From Breoghania sp963678585 (lineage in GTDB: Bacteria > Pseudomonadota > Alphaproteobacteria > Rhizobiales > Stappiaceae), in contig CAXXGA010000003.1 in the NCBI GenBank assembly GCA_963678585.2, positions 433,936 to 497,935 of the forward strand: a stretch of 64,000 nt of DNA, read 5' to 3'. Made by a program: the position numbers and the translations under genes. Each line of letters opens with the position of its first letter. Within the stretch, counting starts at the first letter, position 1. The notes below the pieces were generated by a model, which did not search any database, was not told the origin of the DNA, and worked only from the letters and a program-made list of their open reading frames with translations. Shown here piece after piece: positions 16,404 to 25,540 of the stretch.

Positions 16404-18353
16404 ATGTCCGACACCGTATTTCCGGTCCCCGCTGACGTTGCCGAAAACGCACTGATCGACAAGGCCGCCTATCGCGACCTCTACAAGCAGTCCGTTGAAG
16501 ACCCGGAAGGCTTCTGGGGCCGCCATGGCAAGAGGGTCGACTGGATCAAGCCCTATACGAAGGTGAAGAACACCTCGTATGACCCGCACAACGTGTCGAT
16601 CAAATGGTTCGAGGACGGCACGCTGAACGTCTCGGCCAACTGCGTCGACCGGCATCTGGAAAAGCGGGCCGATCAACCGGCGATCGTCTGGGAAGGCGAT
16701 GATCCGTCAGAGCACAAGGTGATCACCTACCGCGAGCTTTATGTGGAGGTGAACAAGTTCGCGAATGTGCTCAAGGAGGCGGGCGTCAAGAAGGGCGACC
16801 GGGTTACGCTCTATCTGCCGATGATTCCGGAAGCGGCCTATGCGATGCTGGCTTGCGCGCGTATCGGCGCCATTCACTCCATCGTCTTCGGCGGCTTTTC
16901 GCCCGACAGTCTCGCCGGACGTATCGATGGGTGCAAATCATCGCTGGTCGTGACCGCCGACGAAGGCTTGCGCGGTGGCCGCAAGGTGCCGCTGAAGGCC
17001 AATGTGGATGCGGCCTGCGAACGGCTTTCCGGCGCGGAGCCGAAGGTCATCGTCGTCAAACGCACCGGCGGCGATATCGCCATGAAGGACGGGCGTGATA
17101 TCTGGTATCACGAGGCCGTGGCGACTGTTTCCGACCGCTGCGAACCGGAAGAGATGAGCGCGGAAGACCCGCTCTTCATCCTCTACACCTCCGGCTCGAC
17201 GGGCCAGCCGAAGGGCGTGCTGCACACCTCCGGCGGCTACCTTGTCTATGCCTCGATGACCCATCAGTATGTCTTCGACTACCATGACGGCGAGGTCTAC
17301 TGGTGCACGGCGGATGTGGGCTGGGTCACGGGCCACAGCTACATCGTCTACGGGCCGCTCGCCAATGGCGCGACCACGCTGATGTTCGAGGGCGTGCCGA
17401 CCTATCCGGACGCCTCGCGCTTCTGGCAGGTCGTCGACAAGCACAATGTCAACATCTTCTACACCGCCCCCACCGCGATCCGCGCCCTGATGGGAGCGGG
17501 CGAGGAAATGGTGACCAAGACTTCGCGCAAGTCGCTGCGCGTGCTCGGTTCGGTCGGCGAGCCGATCAATCCGGAAGCGTGGATGTGGTACTACAACGTG
17601 GTCGGCGAGAAGCGCTGCCCGATTGTCGATACCTGGTGGCAGACGGAGACCGGCGGCATCCTGATCACGCCGCTTCCCGGCGCGACCGATCTCAAGCCCG
17701 GTTCCGCGACCCTGCCTTTCTTCGGTGTCCAGCCCGCGCTGGTCGATGCGGAAGGCAACATTCTGGAAGGGGCGACGGAAGGCAATCTGGTGCTGCTGGA
17801 TTCCTGGCCCGGCCAGATGCGCACCGTCTATGGCGACCACGAGCGCTTCGTGCAGACCTACTTCTCCGCCTACAAGGGGATGTATTTCTCCGGCGACGGC
17901 TGCCGCCGCGATGCGGATGGCTATTACTGGATCACGGGCCGCGTCGATGACGTGATCAACGTGTCCGGCCATCGCATGGGCACGGCGGAAGTGGAATCGG
18001 CGCTGGTGGCGCATCCCAAGGTCGCCGAGGCCGCGGTCGTCGGCTATCCGCACGACCTCAAGGGGCAGGGCATCTATGCCTATGTCACGCTGATGGAAGG
18101 CGAGGAGCCCACCGACGAACTGAAGAAGGAACTGGTGACGTGGGTCAGGAAGGAGATCGGTCCGATCGCCTCGCCGGATCTCATCCAGTTCTCGCCGGGC
18201 CTGCCTAAGACCCGTTCCGGCAAGATCATGCGCCGCATCCTGCGCAAGATCGCAGAGGACAGCTTCGACAATCTCGGCGATACCTCGACGCTTGCGGATC
18301 CGGCCGTGGTCGGCGATTTGATCGACAATCGCCAGAACCGCGCTAGCGCTTGA
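16404..18353 (+). CDS. acs: Acetyl-CoA synthetase (AMP-forming)
   Basis: Activates acetate to acetyl-CoA via acetyl-AMP, feeding acetate into the ethylmalonyl-CoA pathway whose genes lie upstream. It has 649 residues, the usual length. Motifs: the phosphate-binding loop YTSGSTGQPKGV, the acetate pocket VGWVTGHSYIVYGPL, the adenine-binding DTWWQTETGG, GRVDDVINVSGHRMGTAEVE, and the C-terminal PKTRSGKIMRR. That last block contains the catalytic lysine controlled by acetylation in homologues. The start at 16404 has GGGAGG at the right distance; a start 27 bases upstream is less likely. Confidence 0.97.
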   Translation: MSDTVFPVPADVAENALIDKAAYRDLYKQSVEDPEGFWGRHGKRVDWIKPYTKVKNTSYDPHNVSIKWFEDGTLNVSANCVDRHLEKRADQPAIVWEGDDPSEHKVITYRELYVEVNKFANVLKEAGVKKGDRVTLYLPMIPEAAYAMLACARIGAIHSIVFGGFSPDSLAGRIDGCKSSLVVTADEGLRGGRKVPLKANVDAACERLSGAEPKVIVVKRTGGDIAMKDGRDIWYHEAVATVSDRCEPEEMSAEDPLFILYTSGSTGQPKGVLHTSGGYLVYASMTHQYVFDYHDGEVYWCTADVGWVTGHSYIVYGPLANGATTLMFEGVPTYPDASRFWQVVDKHNVNIFYTAPTAIRALMGAGEEMVTKTSRKSLRVLGSVGEPINPEAWMWYYNVVGEKRCPIVDTWWQTETGGILITPLPGATDLKPGSATLPFFGVQPALVDAEGNILEGATEGNLVLLDSWPGQMRTVYGDHERFVQTYFSAYKGMYFSGDGCRRDADGYYWITGRVDDVINVSGHRMGTAEVESALVAHPKVAEAAVVGYPHDLKGQGIYAYVTLMEGEEPTDELKKELVTWVRKEIGPIASPDLIQFSPGLPKTRSGKIMRRILRKIAEDSFDNLGDTSTLADPAVVGDLIDNRQNRASA

Positions 18354-18374
18354 GAGTTTTGAGGGTTTGAATCA

Positions 18375-18407
18375 AGAGGGCGTCGCTCGACGGGCGGCGC
18401 TCTTTTT
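18375..18407 (+). terminator. Intrinsic terminator after acs
   Basis: Stem GCGTCGC (18380-18386) pairs with GCGGCGC (18394-18400) with one G-U pair; TCTTTTT follows directly. Confidence 0.75.
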
Positions 18408-18520
18408 CATGTGCGCGAGTCCGTCTGAAACAGGTTTCGGGCGTCTCGTCCGAAATGCGGCCGTCATGCTTTTCCCCGAGCTCTTTCTGCGGCCGGGAGC
18501 ATTCTGAAGAGCTGGGCTAC

Positions 18521-19962
18521 CTATTTCGACAGGTAGAGCTTCTGGATATCGTTGGCGAACCCGCGGAAGGCACTCCCCAGCGCCTTGCCGTCGGAGGCAT
18601 ATTTGAAATTGTCGGGACTGCTGGCGCAGTCCCTCATCGTGGCCTCCCCCTTGGCGCTCGAAGCCGGGTTGAAATAGACCGAATAGACCGTGATGCCTGC
18701 CCCTTCGTTGGCGGTCGTGCCTTAATCGCCGTACAGACTTTCTTGGCCCGATCCGCAGAGGCGGAACTGTTTTCGTCGTAGATCTCGTACCAGTACTCAC
18801 TGCTGGTGGTGTGGCATTTCTTGAAGGGGTCAAAACCGGTACACGTGGTTTGAGGAAGGGTCGCCTTGTCGAAAATCGCGTTGAATACGCCATCGGTCAT
18901 GATGACGATGGCTTTCTTCGTTTTCTCATCGTCATAACCCTTTGCCTCTGAATTGGTCGGCCAGAAATCGGACCAATTCGGCGACAGCGTGTACCAACCC
19001 CAACTGATGCCGGTCTGGCCCGCCGTGCCGTTGATTGCGCTCAGACTGTCTATCTTGGCGAGCAAGGTGTCCCGATTGTTCGTCAACGGAAGAAGCTCGT
19101 CGTTCGGGCAGGCGCCCCAAGATCGGCCAAAACTCTGGTAAAGGTCCGGGACGTCCCTCAGCTGCCAGTATTCGTCGAATTCGTTGTACCGGTTCAGACG
19201 ATAGCGCGAACCGTTGCCGATTGCTTCTGCGGTGTAGCTTGCATCGGTATATTGCTGCGCGCCGGTACGTTCGGTCGCGCATCTCGTCGAGTAATCGTTG
19301 GTCACGGTCTTCGCCATGGACTCGCTCAGACGTACCCCCTCGCTGTAGGGAACGATTGATATTCGGACCCGGTCGCTGGTCTCCTCGGGCATGAGCGTGT
19401 TGATAAAGTCTCTGGCGGCCTTCTTGAGCGCCAGAATGCGTGTGGAGCCACTTCCGTCCGGTTTGTCCATCGACCCGGTGACGTCGATGACCAGTGCGAC
19501 TTCCGCGTACCCACCGGGAAAACTGGCTTGCGCTTCGACAGAAAACGACGTGGTGTCGATGCCGAGAACGCCCATGAACACCGTTTTCACCTTGCCCGTG
19601 GCGGTAGCTGTGATCTTGCTGTTCACTTGGTCGATGACAACGTCATTGGGGGCGAGTTCGTAGGTCGCTGCGTCGCCGATGGCGAGTTCTGCCGTCTGGA
19701 TGAATGTGTCGACGACATGCTGCTTGGAGGCGTCGATGTCGGTGGAGCTTGCGAGAAAGCGCGCGCCGGCGAGCACGGCGCCGTCGAGTTCCATCGCCAT
19801 CTCTTCCTTGACGTTGACGGTTCGCGAATAGTCGATGGCCGCGCCGACCATGCCAACCACGACGATTGAGGCCAGCGCCCATACGAGGGCGATCGCGCCT
19901 GAAGTGTCGTGGGCAAACCGCGTGAGCAGGGCCTTGAACGTTGCCGAATTGCCAGAGCGCAT
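18521..19962 (-). pseudogene. TadG-like vWA pilus-assembly protein, frameshifted near the 3' end
   Basis: Homologue of TadG-type proteins associated with Flp/Tad pilus assembly. It has an N-terminal membrane anchor with the TadE-like block SGAIALVWALASIVVVGMVG. A vWA domain follows with a MIDAS-type DVTGSM and later IVIMTDGVFN. From ATG 19962 (AGAGGA upstream) the frame reads well to KKVCTAIK near 18721, then changes to a basic nonsense tail stopping at 18634. The natural end continues in another frame. It reads TTANEGAGITVYSVYFNP and ends in FRGFANDIQKLYLSK at 18521, which is how these proteins normally finish. A one-base deletion or two-base insertion around 18719-18723 explains this. It could be a true mutation or a sequencing error. 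Confidence 0.85.
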
Positions 19963-20284
19963 TGTCGTCCTCTTCCAGAGCCGGCCTGTCTTGTGCCCGG
20001 CGTCTTGCACCGAACCGTTCGTCGGCGCTGTTGTTGGCCGCGTTTTCTCGTGTGTCTTTTGAAAATGCGGGGCTGTGTGACGGTCAGAATGAATGGCACG
20101 CTAATTCTTCACGTGGCCTTCGATGAAAACTGTCACGTAAACCCCTTCATTGCCGTTAAAACCCGTAATAGGGGAAACGCAAATCGCCCGTTTGGTTATC
20201 GGAATCTGAGCGGAATCCGCGACTCACATCCGGTCTATTCGCAGAAATGTCGAGGTGGGAAAGGCCGGGGCCTGAGACAGGGCT

Positions 20285-20842
20285 CTACGGGTCCAGTTCC
20301 GTGTCCCAGTAGAGGAAGTCGAGCCAGCTCTCATGCAGGTAGTTCGGCGGGAAAAGGCGGCCGTTTCTGTGGAGGTCCTGCACGGTGGGGCGATAGGGGG
20401 GCAGCGCGGGGGACATGCCGATTTCACGGCAGGACTTGTGCGACTTGCGCAGATTACAGGGGGAACACGCGGTGGTGATGTTTTCCCAGGTGGTCTGCCC
20501 GCCGCGGCAGCGTGGAATGAGATGGTCGAAGGTGAGATCGCTGTGGGAACCGCAGTACTGGCACTGGAAACGGTCGCGCAGAAAGACGTTGAAGCGGGTG
20601 AAGGCGGGGTGTCTGGTCGGTCGGATGTAGTTCTTCACCGAAACGACACTTGGAAGGCGCATCTCGAAGCTCGGACTTCGGATCGTAACGTCGTATTCGC
20701 AGACGATGTTGACCCGGTCGAGAAAGACGGCCTTTATCGCGTCCTGCCACGCCCACAGCGACAGGGGATAATAGCTCAAGGGTCTGTAGTCCGCGTTGAG
20801 CACGAGAACCGGATGGGCTCCCGCAGGCACGGCGATATTCAC
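20285..20842 (-). CDS. HNH endonuclease family protein
   Basis: Protein of 185 residues with a complete HNH zinc-finger nuclease domain. It has CQYCG, then LTFDHLIPRCRGG (the catalytic His in the DH pair), then TTWENITTACSPCNLRKSHKS (the Asn and the second CxxC). An N-terminal block (VLVLNADYRPLSYYPLSLW) is typical of a widespread alphaproteobacterial HNH family found outside mobile elements. Its cellular role is not established. A GTG start at 20842 is chosen because AAGGAG lies seven bases upstream. An ATG at 20926 would add 28 residues with no ribosome-binding site. Confidence 0.88.
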   Translation of the reverse strand: MNIAVPAGAHPVLVLNADYRPLSYYPLSLWAWQDAIKAVFLDRVNIVCEYDVTIRSPSFEMRLPSVVSVKNYIRPTRHPAFTRFNVFLRDRFQCQYCGSHSDLTFDHLIPRCRGGQTTWENITTACSPCNLRKSHKSCREIGMSPALPPYRPTVQDLHRNGRLFPPNYLHESWLDFLYWDTELDP

Positions 20843-21042
20843 ACCCACGCTCCTTTTTCCGGCATAAGCCGCCCTAAAGGCGCAGGGATAGTGTAAGGCC
20901 AGCGTGACGCTGTTGTGAAGCCACATAGGCTTGGCCGCCCGCGGCGCGTAGGTCGCCGTTTTACCGCGCGCTTGTGGCTTGAAATCCTAAGAGAATCTTA
21001 ATTTTCCATAACGGGGCTTGGTGTGCGGGAAACCGGCACGCA

Positions 21043-21069
21043 CAAAAAACGGGCGCCTGAAGGCGCCCG
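21043..21069 (-). terminator. Intrinsic terminator after leuC
   Basis: On the minus strand, GGGCGCCT-TC-AGGCGCCCG is followed by TTTTTTG, 32 bases after the leuC stop. Confidence 0.9.
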
Positions 21070-21101
21070 CGATTGTCGTTTTCGGTGTCAATGACAGCGA
21101 A

Positions 21102-22514
21102 TCAAGCCTTCGGCCACTCGCGCACATCGACGAAACGGCCTTCAATCGCCGCCGCCGCTGCCATGGCCGGAGAGACCAGATGCGTGCGGCCCTTGAAGCC
21201 CTGACGGCCTTCGAAGTTGCGGTTGGAGGTGGAGGCGCAACGCTCGCCCGGAGCCAGCTTGTCGGCGTTCATGGCAAGGCACATGGAGCAGCCCGGCTCG
21301 CGCCATTCAAAACCCGCTTCGATGAAGATCTTGTCGAGACCCTCCGCCTCGGCCTGCGCCTTCACCAGACCGGAGCCCGGCACCACCATCGCACTGACGC
21401 GCTCGGCCACCTTGTGGCCCTTGGCGACTTCCGCGGCGGCGCGCAGATCTTCGATGCGGCCGTTCGTGCAAGAGCCGATGAAGACGCGGTCGATCTCGAT
21501 GTCGGTCATCTTCGTGCCCGGCGTCAGGCCCATGTAGTCGAGAGCGCGGTGCTTGGACGCGCGACGGCCTTCATCCTCGATGTCGTCCGGGTTCGGCACG
21601 ACGCCGTTGATGGACACCACGTCTTCCGGCGAGGACCCCCAGGTGACGGTGGGCGGCAGGTTGGCCGCGTCGAGGTGAACCTCGCGGTCGAACTTGGCGT
21701 CCGGGTCGGAGTAGAGCGTTTCCCAATAGGCCTTGGCCATGTCCCACGCCTGCCCGGTGGGGGCCTTCGGACGGCCCTTGATATAGGCGTAGGTCGTCTC
21801 GTCCGGCGCGATCAGGCCCGCGCGCGCACCCGCCTCGATGGACATGTTGCAGACCGTCATGCGGCCTTCCATGGACAGCGAGCGAATGGCTTCGCCGGCA
21901 TATTCCATCACGTGACCGGTGCCGCCTGCGGTGCCGATCTCGCCAATGATGGCGAGGATGATGTCCTTGGCGGTCACGCCGTCCGGCAGCTTGCCGTCGA
22001 CGGTGATCCGCATGTTCTTCGCCTTCTTCTGGATCAGCGTCTGGGTGGCGAGAACGTGTTCCACCTCGGAGGTGCCGATGCCGTGGGCGAGCGCGCCGAA
22101 AGCGCCGTGCGTGGAGGTGTGGCTGTCGCCGCACACGATGGTCATGCCCGGCAGGGTGAAGCCCTGTTCGGGGCCGACAATGTGGACGACGCCCTGACGG
22201 CGGTCGGTTTCGGAATAATACTCGACGCCGAATTCCTTGGCGTTGTCAGCCAGTGTCTGGACCTGCAGCGCGGATTCCGGATCGTCGATACCGTGCGAAC
22301 GGTCGGTGGTCGGCACGTTGTGATCGACGACGGCGAGCGTGCGGCCCGGCGCGTGGACTTCGCGGCCGGTCATGCGCAGGCCCTCGAAGGCCTGCGGCGA
22401 TGTCACTTCGTGGACGAGGTGGCGGTCGATATAGAGCAGGCCCGTTCCATCTTCCTGCATATCGACCAAATGGTCGTCCCAGATCTTGTCATACAGTGTC
22501 TTGGCTTCACTCAT
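21102..22514 (-). CDS. leuC: 3-isopropylmalate dehydratase large subunit
   Basis: Isomerises 2- to 3-isopropylmalate in leucine biosynthesis. It is an aconitase-family 4Fe-4S enzyme, 470 residues. Cluster ligands are visible in FIGSCTNGRIEDLR and GCSMCLAMN. Other hallmarks are HEVTSPQAFEGLR, VCGDSHTSTHGAFGALAHGIG and TSNRNFEGRQG. The small subunit leuD is not in this window. The start has GGGAGAAA upstream. Position downstream of rplS is common in Hyphomicrobiales; the gap of about 480 bases suggests its own promoter. Confidence 0.97.
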   Translation of the reverse strand: MSEAKTLYDKIWDDHLVDMQEDGTGLLYIDRHLVHEVTSPQAFEGLRMTGREVHAPGRTLAVVDHNVPTTDRSHGIDDPESALQVQTLADNAKEFGVEYYSETDRRQGVVHIVGPEQGFTLPGMTIVCGDSHTSTHGAFGALAHGIGTSEVEHVLATQTLIQKKAKNMRITVDGKLPDGVTAKDIILAIIGEIGTAGGTGHVMEYAGEAIRSLSMEGRMTVCNMSIEAGARAGLIAPDETTYAYIKGRPKAPTGQAWDMAKAYWETLYSDPDAKFDREVHLDAANLPPTVTWGSSPEDVVSINGVVPNPDDIEDEGRRASKHRALDYMGLTPGTKMTDIEIDRVFIGSCTNGRIEDLRAAAEVAKGHKVAERVSAMVVPGSGLVKAQAEAEGLDKIFIEAGFEWREPGCSMCLAMNADKLAPGERCASTSNRNFEGRQGFKGRTHLVSPAMAAAAAIEGRFVDVREWPKA

Positions 22515-22915
22515 GGGTCATTTTCTCCCGGAAAATTCTGAATGCACGGCGTCTTGCTGCAACGCGGTTCGGGCCGCGGCGCTGATGAAAAGGCGCAGCC
22601 CGGCGAAAAGTCAGCCGATAAGGATGTCGTTGGAGACGTTGAGAAGGGCGTGAAAACGCCAGGGCAGGCGCGCGTGATCGTGAAACAGGGCGAAAGCAAT
22701 GGGCGCGCACGCACCCGGGCAGGCGCATTGGCTGGCCCGCCTCGCATTCAAGCTCTGTGTCATGACCCGGTTCATGGGGCTGCCCGTTTGAGATACTGGC
22801 CGGCAATATGACTGTCCGGCGCAGCACTTTCAAGGATTACTGCGTGCAGGCGGCGCACCGTGCAAGGTCTGCGCGCCGCAGCTTTGCATGAGGGGACGCG
22901 GATCGGCGTCCCGCC
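22515..22915. other. leuC upstream region, no gene seen
   Basis: Open frames on both strands here look like chance frames: composition is Arg/Pro-rich and no family is recognised. No leucine-rich leader peptide or T-box-like element is apparent. The leuC promoter probably lies here. Confidence 0.4.
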
Positions 22916-22952
22916 AAAAGAAAAACGCCCGCGCCTCGGGTGAGGGCGGGCG
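22916..22952 (-). terminator. Intrinsic terminator after rplS
   Basis: On the minus strand, CGCCCGCC pairs with GCGCGGGCG around CTCACCCGAG, followed by TTTTTCTTTT. It closes the ffh-to-rplS operon. Confidence 0.88.
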
Positions 22953-22960
22953 CTGGAGCG

Positions 22961-22980
22961 AACCGGGCCATGGCCCGGTT
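22961..22980. repeat. Perfect 20-base palindrome AACCGGGCCATGGCCCGGTT
   Basis: Self-complementary over 20 bases, located between the rplS stop and its terminator. It could form an extra 3' stem on the rplS transcript. Function is unknown. Confidence 0.6.
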
Positions 22981-22997
22981 CAAACCGGAAACGGCGC

Positions 22998-23474
22998 TTA
23001 TTCCGCGCTCGCCTCTTCGGCAGCGGCGGCGGCAGCAGCCTTCTTCGCAGCTTCGGCGGCAGCCTTGGCTTCGATGGCGACGTTGCGCTGCTCTTCGTTC
23101 AGGCGCTTGGCGCGAACGTTGGTGGCTTCCGCGATGCGGGCGGACTTGCCGCGGCGGCCGCGCAGGTAATAGAGCTTGGCGCGGCGGACCTTGCCGCGGC
23201 GCACGACCTCGACGCCCTCGACGAGCGGCGAGTAGATGGGGAAGACACGCTCAACGCCTTCGCCATAGGAAATCTTGCGAACCGTGAAGCTCTCGTTCAG
23301 GCCTGCGCCGGAACGGGCGATGCAGACGCCTTCATAGGCCTGCACACGGGTACGCGTACCTTCGGTAACGCGGACATTCACGCGGATCGTGTCGCCGGGG
23401 GAAAACGCCGGAATCTGGCGCTGCTCGGCGATTGCCGCCATCTGCTCGGCATCGAGCTGTTCAATGATGTTCAT
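22998..23474 (-). CDS. rplS: 50S ribosomal protein L19
   Basis: Protein at the 30S-50S interface, 158 residues. The core (FSPGDTIRVNVRVTEGTRTRVQAYEGVCIA, then KLYYLRGRRGKSARI) is standard. It has a C-terminal extension of about 35 residues, rich in Ala and Glu, that E. coli L19 lacks and that many alphaproteobacteria carry. It is the last gene of the ribosome operon, 166 bases after trmD. Confidence 0.98.
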   Translation of the reverse strand: MNIIEQLDAEQMAAIAEQRQIPAFSPGDTIRVNVRVTEGTRTRVQAYEGVCIARSGAGLNESFTVRKISYGEGVERVFPIYSPLVEGVEVVRRGKVRRAKLYYLRGRRGKSARIAEATNVRAKRLNEEQRNVAIEAKAAAEAAKKAAAAAAAEEASAE

Positions 23475-23640
23475 GACAAGTCTCTCGTTCTTCGTGTCAC
23501 GATAGGATTGGCCCCCAAACGTGAAAACACGGCGGGGCTCAAGGCGGGTCCTATACAGGAGCTTGAGGCCAAAGTCATGCAGTTTTTCGCGGAAAACCGC
23601 CTCGAGCGGCGCTTTTCGAAGGCCGTTGACGCGAAGGCCG

Positions 23641-24354
23641 CTATTTCTTCTTCTTGCCGGTCTGAGATGGGGTGTAGTGCTCCCACAGGTCCGGGCGTCG
23701 TTCGCGGGTCAATCCTTGCGCTTTTTCCAGTCGCCACCGGGCGATCCGGCCATGGTCGCCGGAGAGAAGCACTTCCGGGATCGCCCGGTCTTCCCAGACC
23801 TGCGGCCGGGTGTAGTGAGGGTGTTCCAGAAGGCCCGTCTCGAAGCTTTCCGTCTCGCCGGATTCTGCATTGCCCATGACGCCGGGCAGCAGGCGCACGA
23901 CCGCATCCAGCAGCACCATCGCGCCCAGTTCTCCGCCCGACAGGATGTAGTCGCCGATAGAGACCTCTTCGAGCCCGCGCGCCTCGATCACGCGTTCATC
24001 GACACCCTCGAACCGTCCGCACAGGATAACCGCTCCCTCGCCTGCGCCGAGGTCCCGCACGCGGGCCTGATCCAGCGGCTTGCCACGCGGGCTCATCAGG
24101 AGGCGGGGGCGAGTGTCGCCTTCCGGGCAGGCGGCGTCGATGGCGGCGGCCACGATATCGGGCTTGAGCACCATCCCGGCTCCGCCGCCGGCGGGCGTGT
24201 CGTCGACCGTGCGGTGGCGGTCGGTGGCGACATCGCGGATGTTACGGGTTTCCAGTTCCCACGCGCCGTTTTCCAGCGCGCGGCCCGCAAGGCTGAGGCC
24301 GAGGGGGCCGGGAAACATCTCCGGATAGAGGGTGAGGACGGTCGCGCGGAACAT
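23641..24354 (-). CDS. trmD: tRNA (guanine-37-N1) methyltransferase
   Basis: Methylates G37 next to the anticodon and prevents +1 frameshifting. It has 237 residues, with a SPOUT trefoil-knot fold. Motifs: VLTLYPEMFPGPLG at the N-terminus, RHRTVDDTPAGGGAGMVLKPD, ILCGRFEGVDERVIE and the knot segment SIGDYILSGGELGAM. The start at 24354 lies four bases after the rimM stop, so the two genes are translationally close. The frame stays open upstream but overlaps rimM there. Confidence 0.97.
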   Translation of the reverse strand: MFRATVLTLYPEMFPGPLGLSLAGRALENGAWELETRNIRDVATDRHRTVDDTPAGGGAGMVLKPDIVAAAIDAACPEGDTRPRLLMSPRGKPLDQARVRDLGAGEGAVILCGRFEGVDERVIEARGLEEVSIGDYILSGGELGAMVLLDAVVRLLPGVMGNAESGETESFETGLLEHPHYTRPQVWEDRAIPEVLLSGDHGRIARWRLEKAQGLTRERRPDLWEHYTPSQTGKKKK

Positions 24355-24358
24355 GGGC

Positions 24359-24955
24359 TCAGTCGCTGTCCCCGTCATCGTCCGCATCCGGGTCGTCGCC
24401 ACCGTCCTGAGGTTCTGGCTCGCCGGGGGCGAAAAGCCCCTCGGGCGGGACGGCGAGAATGCGTCCGTTGGCGATATCGATTTCCGGCACCACCTCTCGT
24501 GTGAAGGGCAGGAAGAAGCTGGTGGAGCCGACGGGGCGGATTTCAAGCAAGTCGCCTGCGCCGAAATTCGCGATGGTTGCGACCTTGCCGAGAAGCTCTC
24601 CGCTTTCGTCATAGACCTGCAGGCCGATGAGGTCGGCGTGATAGAAATCGTCCTCATCCGGCTCGGGCAGCCTTTCGCGCGGCACATACAGCCTTGTACG
24701 CGTCAGAGCCTCCGCCGCGTTGCGGTCGTTCACGCCCTTGAAGCGGACGATCAGCATGTGCTTTTGCGGGCGCAGCGACAGGATCTCGAAGCTGCGGGTC
24801 CCGTCTTCCGTTTCCAGCGGACCGTAGTCGGCCAAAGCCATCGGATCGTCGCCGTGGGGCTTGACCCGGACTTCGCCGCGAATGCCGTGGGCGGCGCCGA
24901 TCTCGGCCATCAGGACACGGTCGGAAGAGGCCATGGGCGTTGTTTTCCCGTTCAA
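24359..24955 (-). CDS. rimM: 16S rRNA processing protein RimM
   Basis: Assembly factor that helps mature the 30S head around S19. It has 198 residues: an N-terminal RimM beta-barrel (MAEIGAAHGIRGEVRVKP), a PRC-barrel (FYHADLIGLQVYDESGELLG) and an acidic, low-complexity tail (DDPDADDDGDSD). A second ATG seven codons in is an equally possible start. Confidence 0.96.
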   Translation of the reverse strand: MNGKTTPMASSDRVLMAEIGAAHGIRGEVRVKPHGDDPMALADYGPLETEDGTRSFEILSLRPQKHMLIVRFKGVNDRNAAEALTRTRLYVPRERLPEPDEDDFYHADLIGLQVYDESGELLGKVATIANFGAGDLLEIRPVGSTSFFLPFTREVVPEIDIANGRILAVPPEGLFAPGEPEPQDGGDDPDADDDGDSD

Positions 24956-25027
24956 GGCAACAACGCCCGCGCCGGTCTAATGCCGGACGCGGGCGCCGTG
25001 TCAAATCGTGCAGATATGAAGAGCCGC

Positions 25028-25438
25028 TTAGCTGGCGGCAGCTTCCTCACCGCCCTCTTCGGCCGGAGCCGCGGCGGCCTCGGCAGCAGCTGCAGCCGCT
25101 TCTTCCTCAGCCTGACGCTTGGCGTCCAGACGCTCCTGCGCCTTCTTGCCCGGCAGAGCCTTCTTCGGGTTGTTGCGGGCCGGACGCTTGGCAAGGCCGG
25201 CAGCGTCGAGGAAGCGCAGGACGCGGTCGGTCGGCTGCGCGCCGTTGTCGAGCCAATGCTGGATGCGCTCGTTCATCAGCACGACGCGCTCCGGCGAATC
25301 CTTCGGCAGGAGCGGGTTGTAGGAACCAACCTTTTCCAGGAAACGGCCGTCGCGCGGGGAGCGGGCGTCAGCAACGACGATACGGTAGTAGGGGCGCTTC
25401 TTGGAGCCACCACGGGCCAGGCGGATTTTGAGGGCCAT
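25028..25438 (-). CDS. rpsP: 30S ribosomal protein S16
   Basis: Small-subunit assembly protein, 136 residues. Starts MALKIRLARGGSKKRPYYRI and contains DARSPRDGRFLEKVGSYNPL. The C-terminal extension of about 50 residues is Ala/Glu-rich, as in other alphaproteobacteria. It sits between ffh and rimM in the usual order. Confidence 0.98.
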   Translation of the reverse strand: MALKIRLARGGSKKRPYYRIVVADARSPRDGRFLEKVGSYNPLLPKDSPERVVLMNERIQHWLDNGAQPTDRVLRFLDAAGLAKRPARNNPKKALPGKKAQERLDAKRQAEEEAAAAAAEAAAAPAEEGGEEAAAS

Positions 25439-25540
25439 GGAATTCAGTCCTTCTCGAGATCGTTATCTGTGTCTTGTTTCGGTATTCACGTGCCGCCCTG
25501 TCAGGATCGTTTGCAACCGGGCGGAATTTCGTAATTCGGG

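Noticed and set aside
22507..22833. Leader peptide or gene between rplS and leuC
   Set aside because: The frame lacks leucine clustering and a ribosome-binding site and is Arg/Pro-rich.
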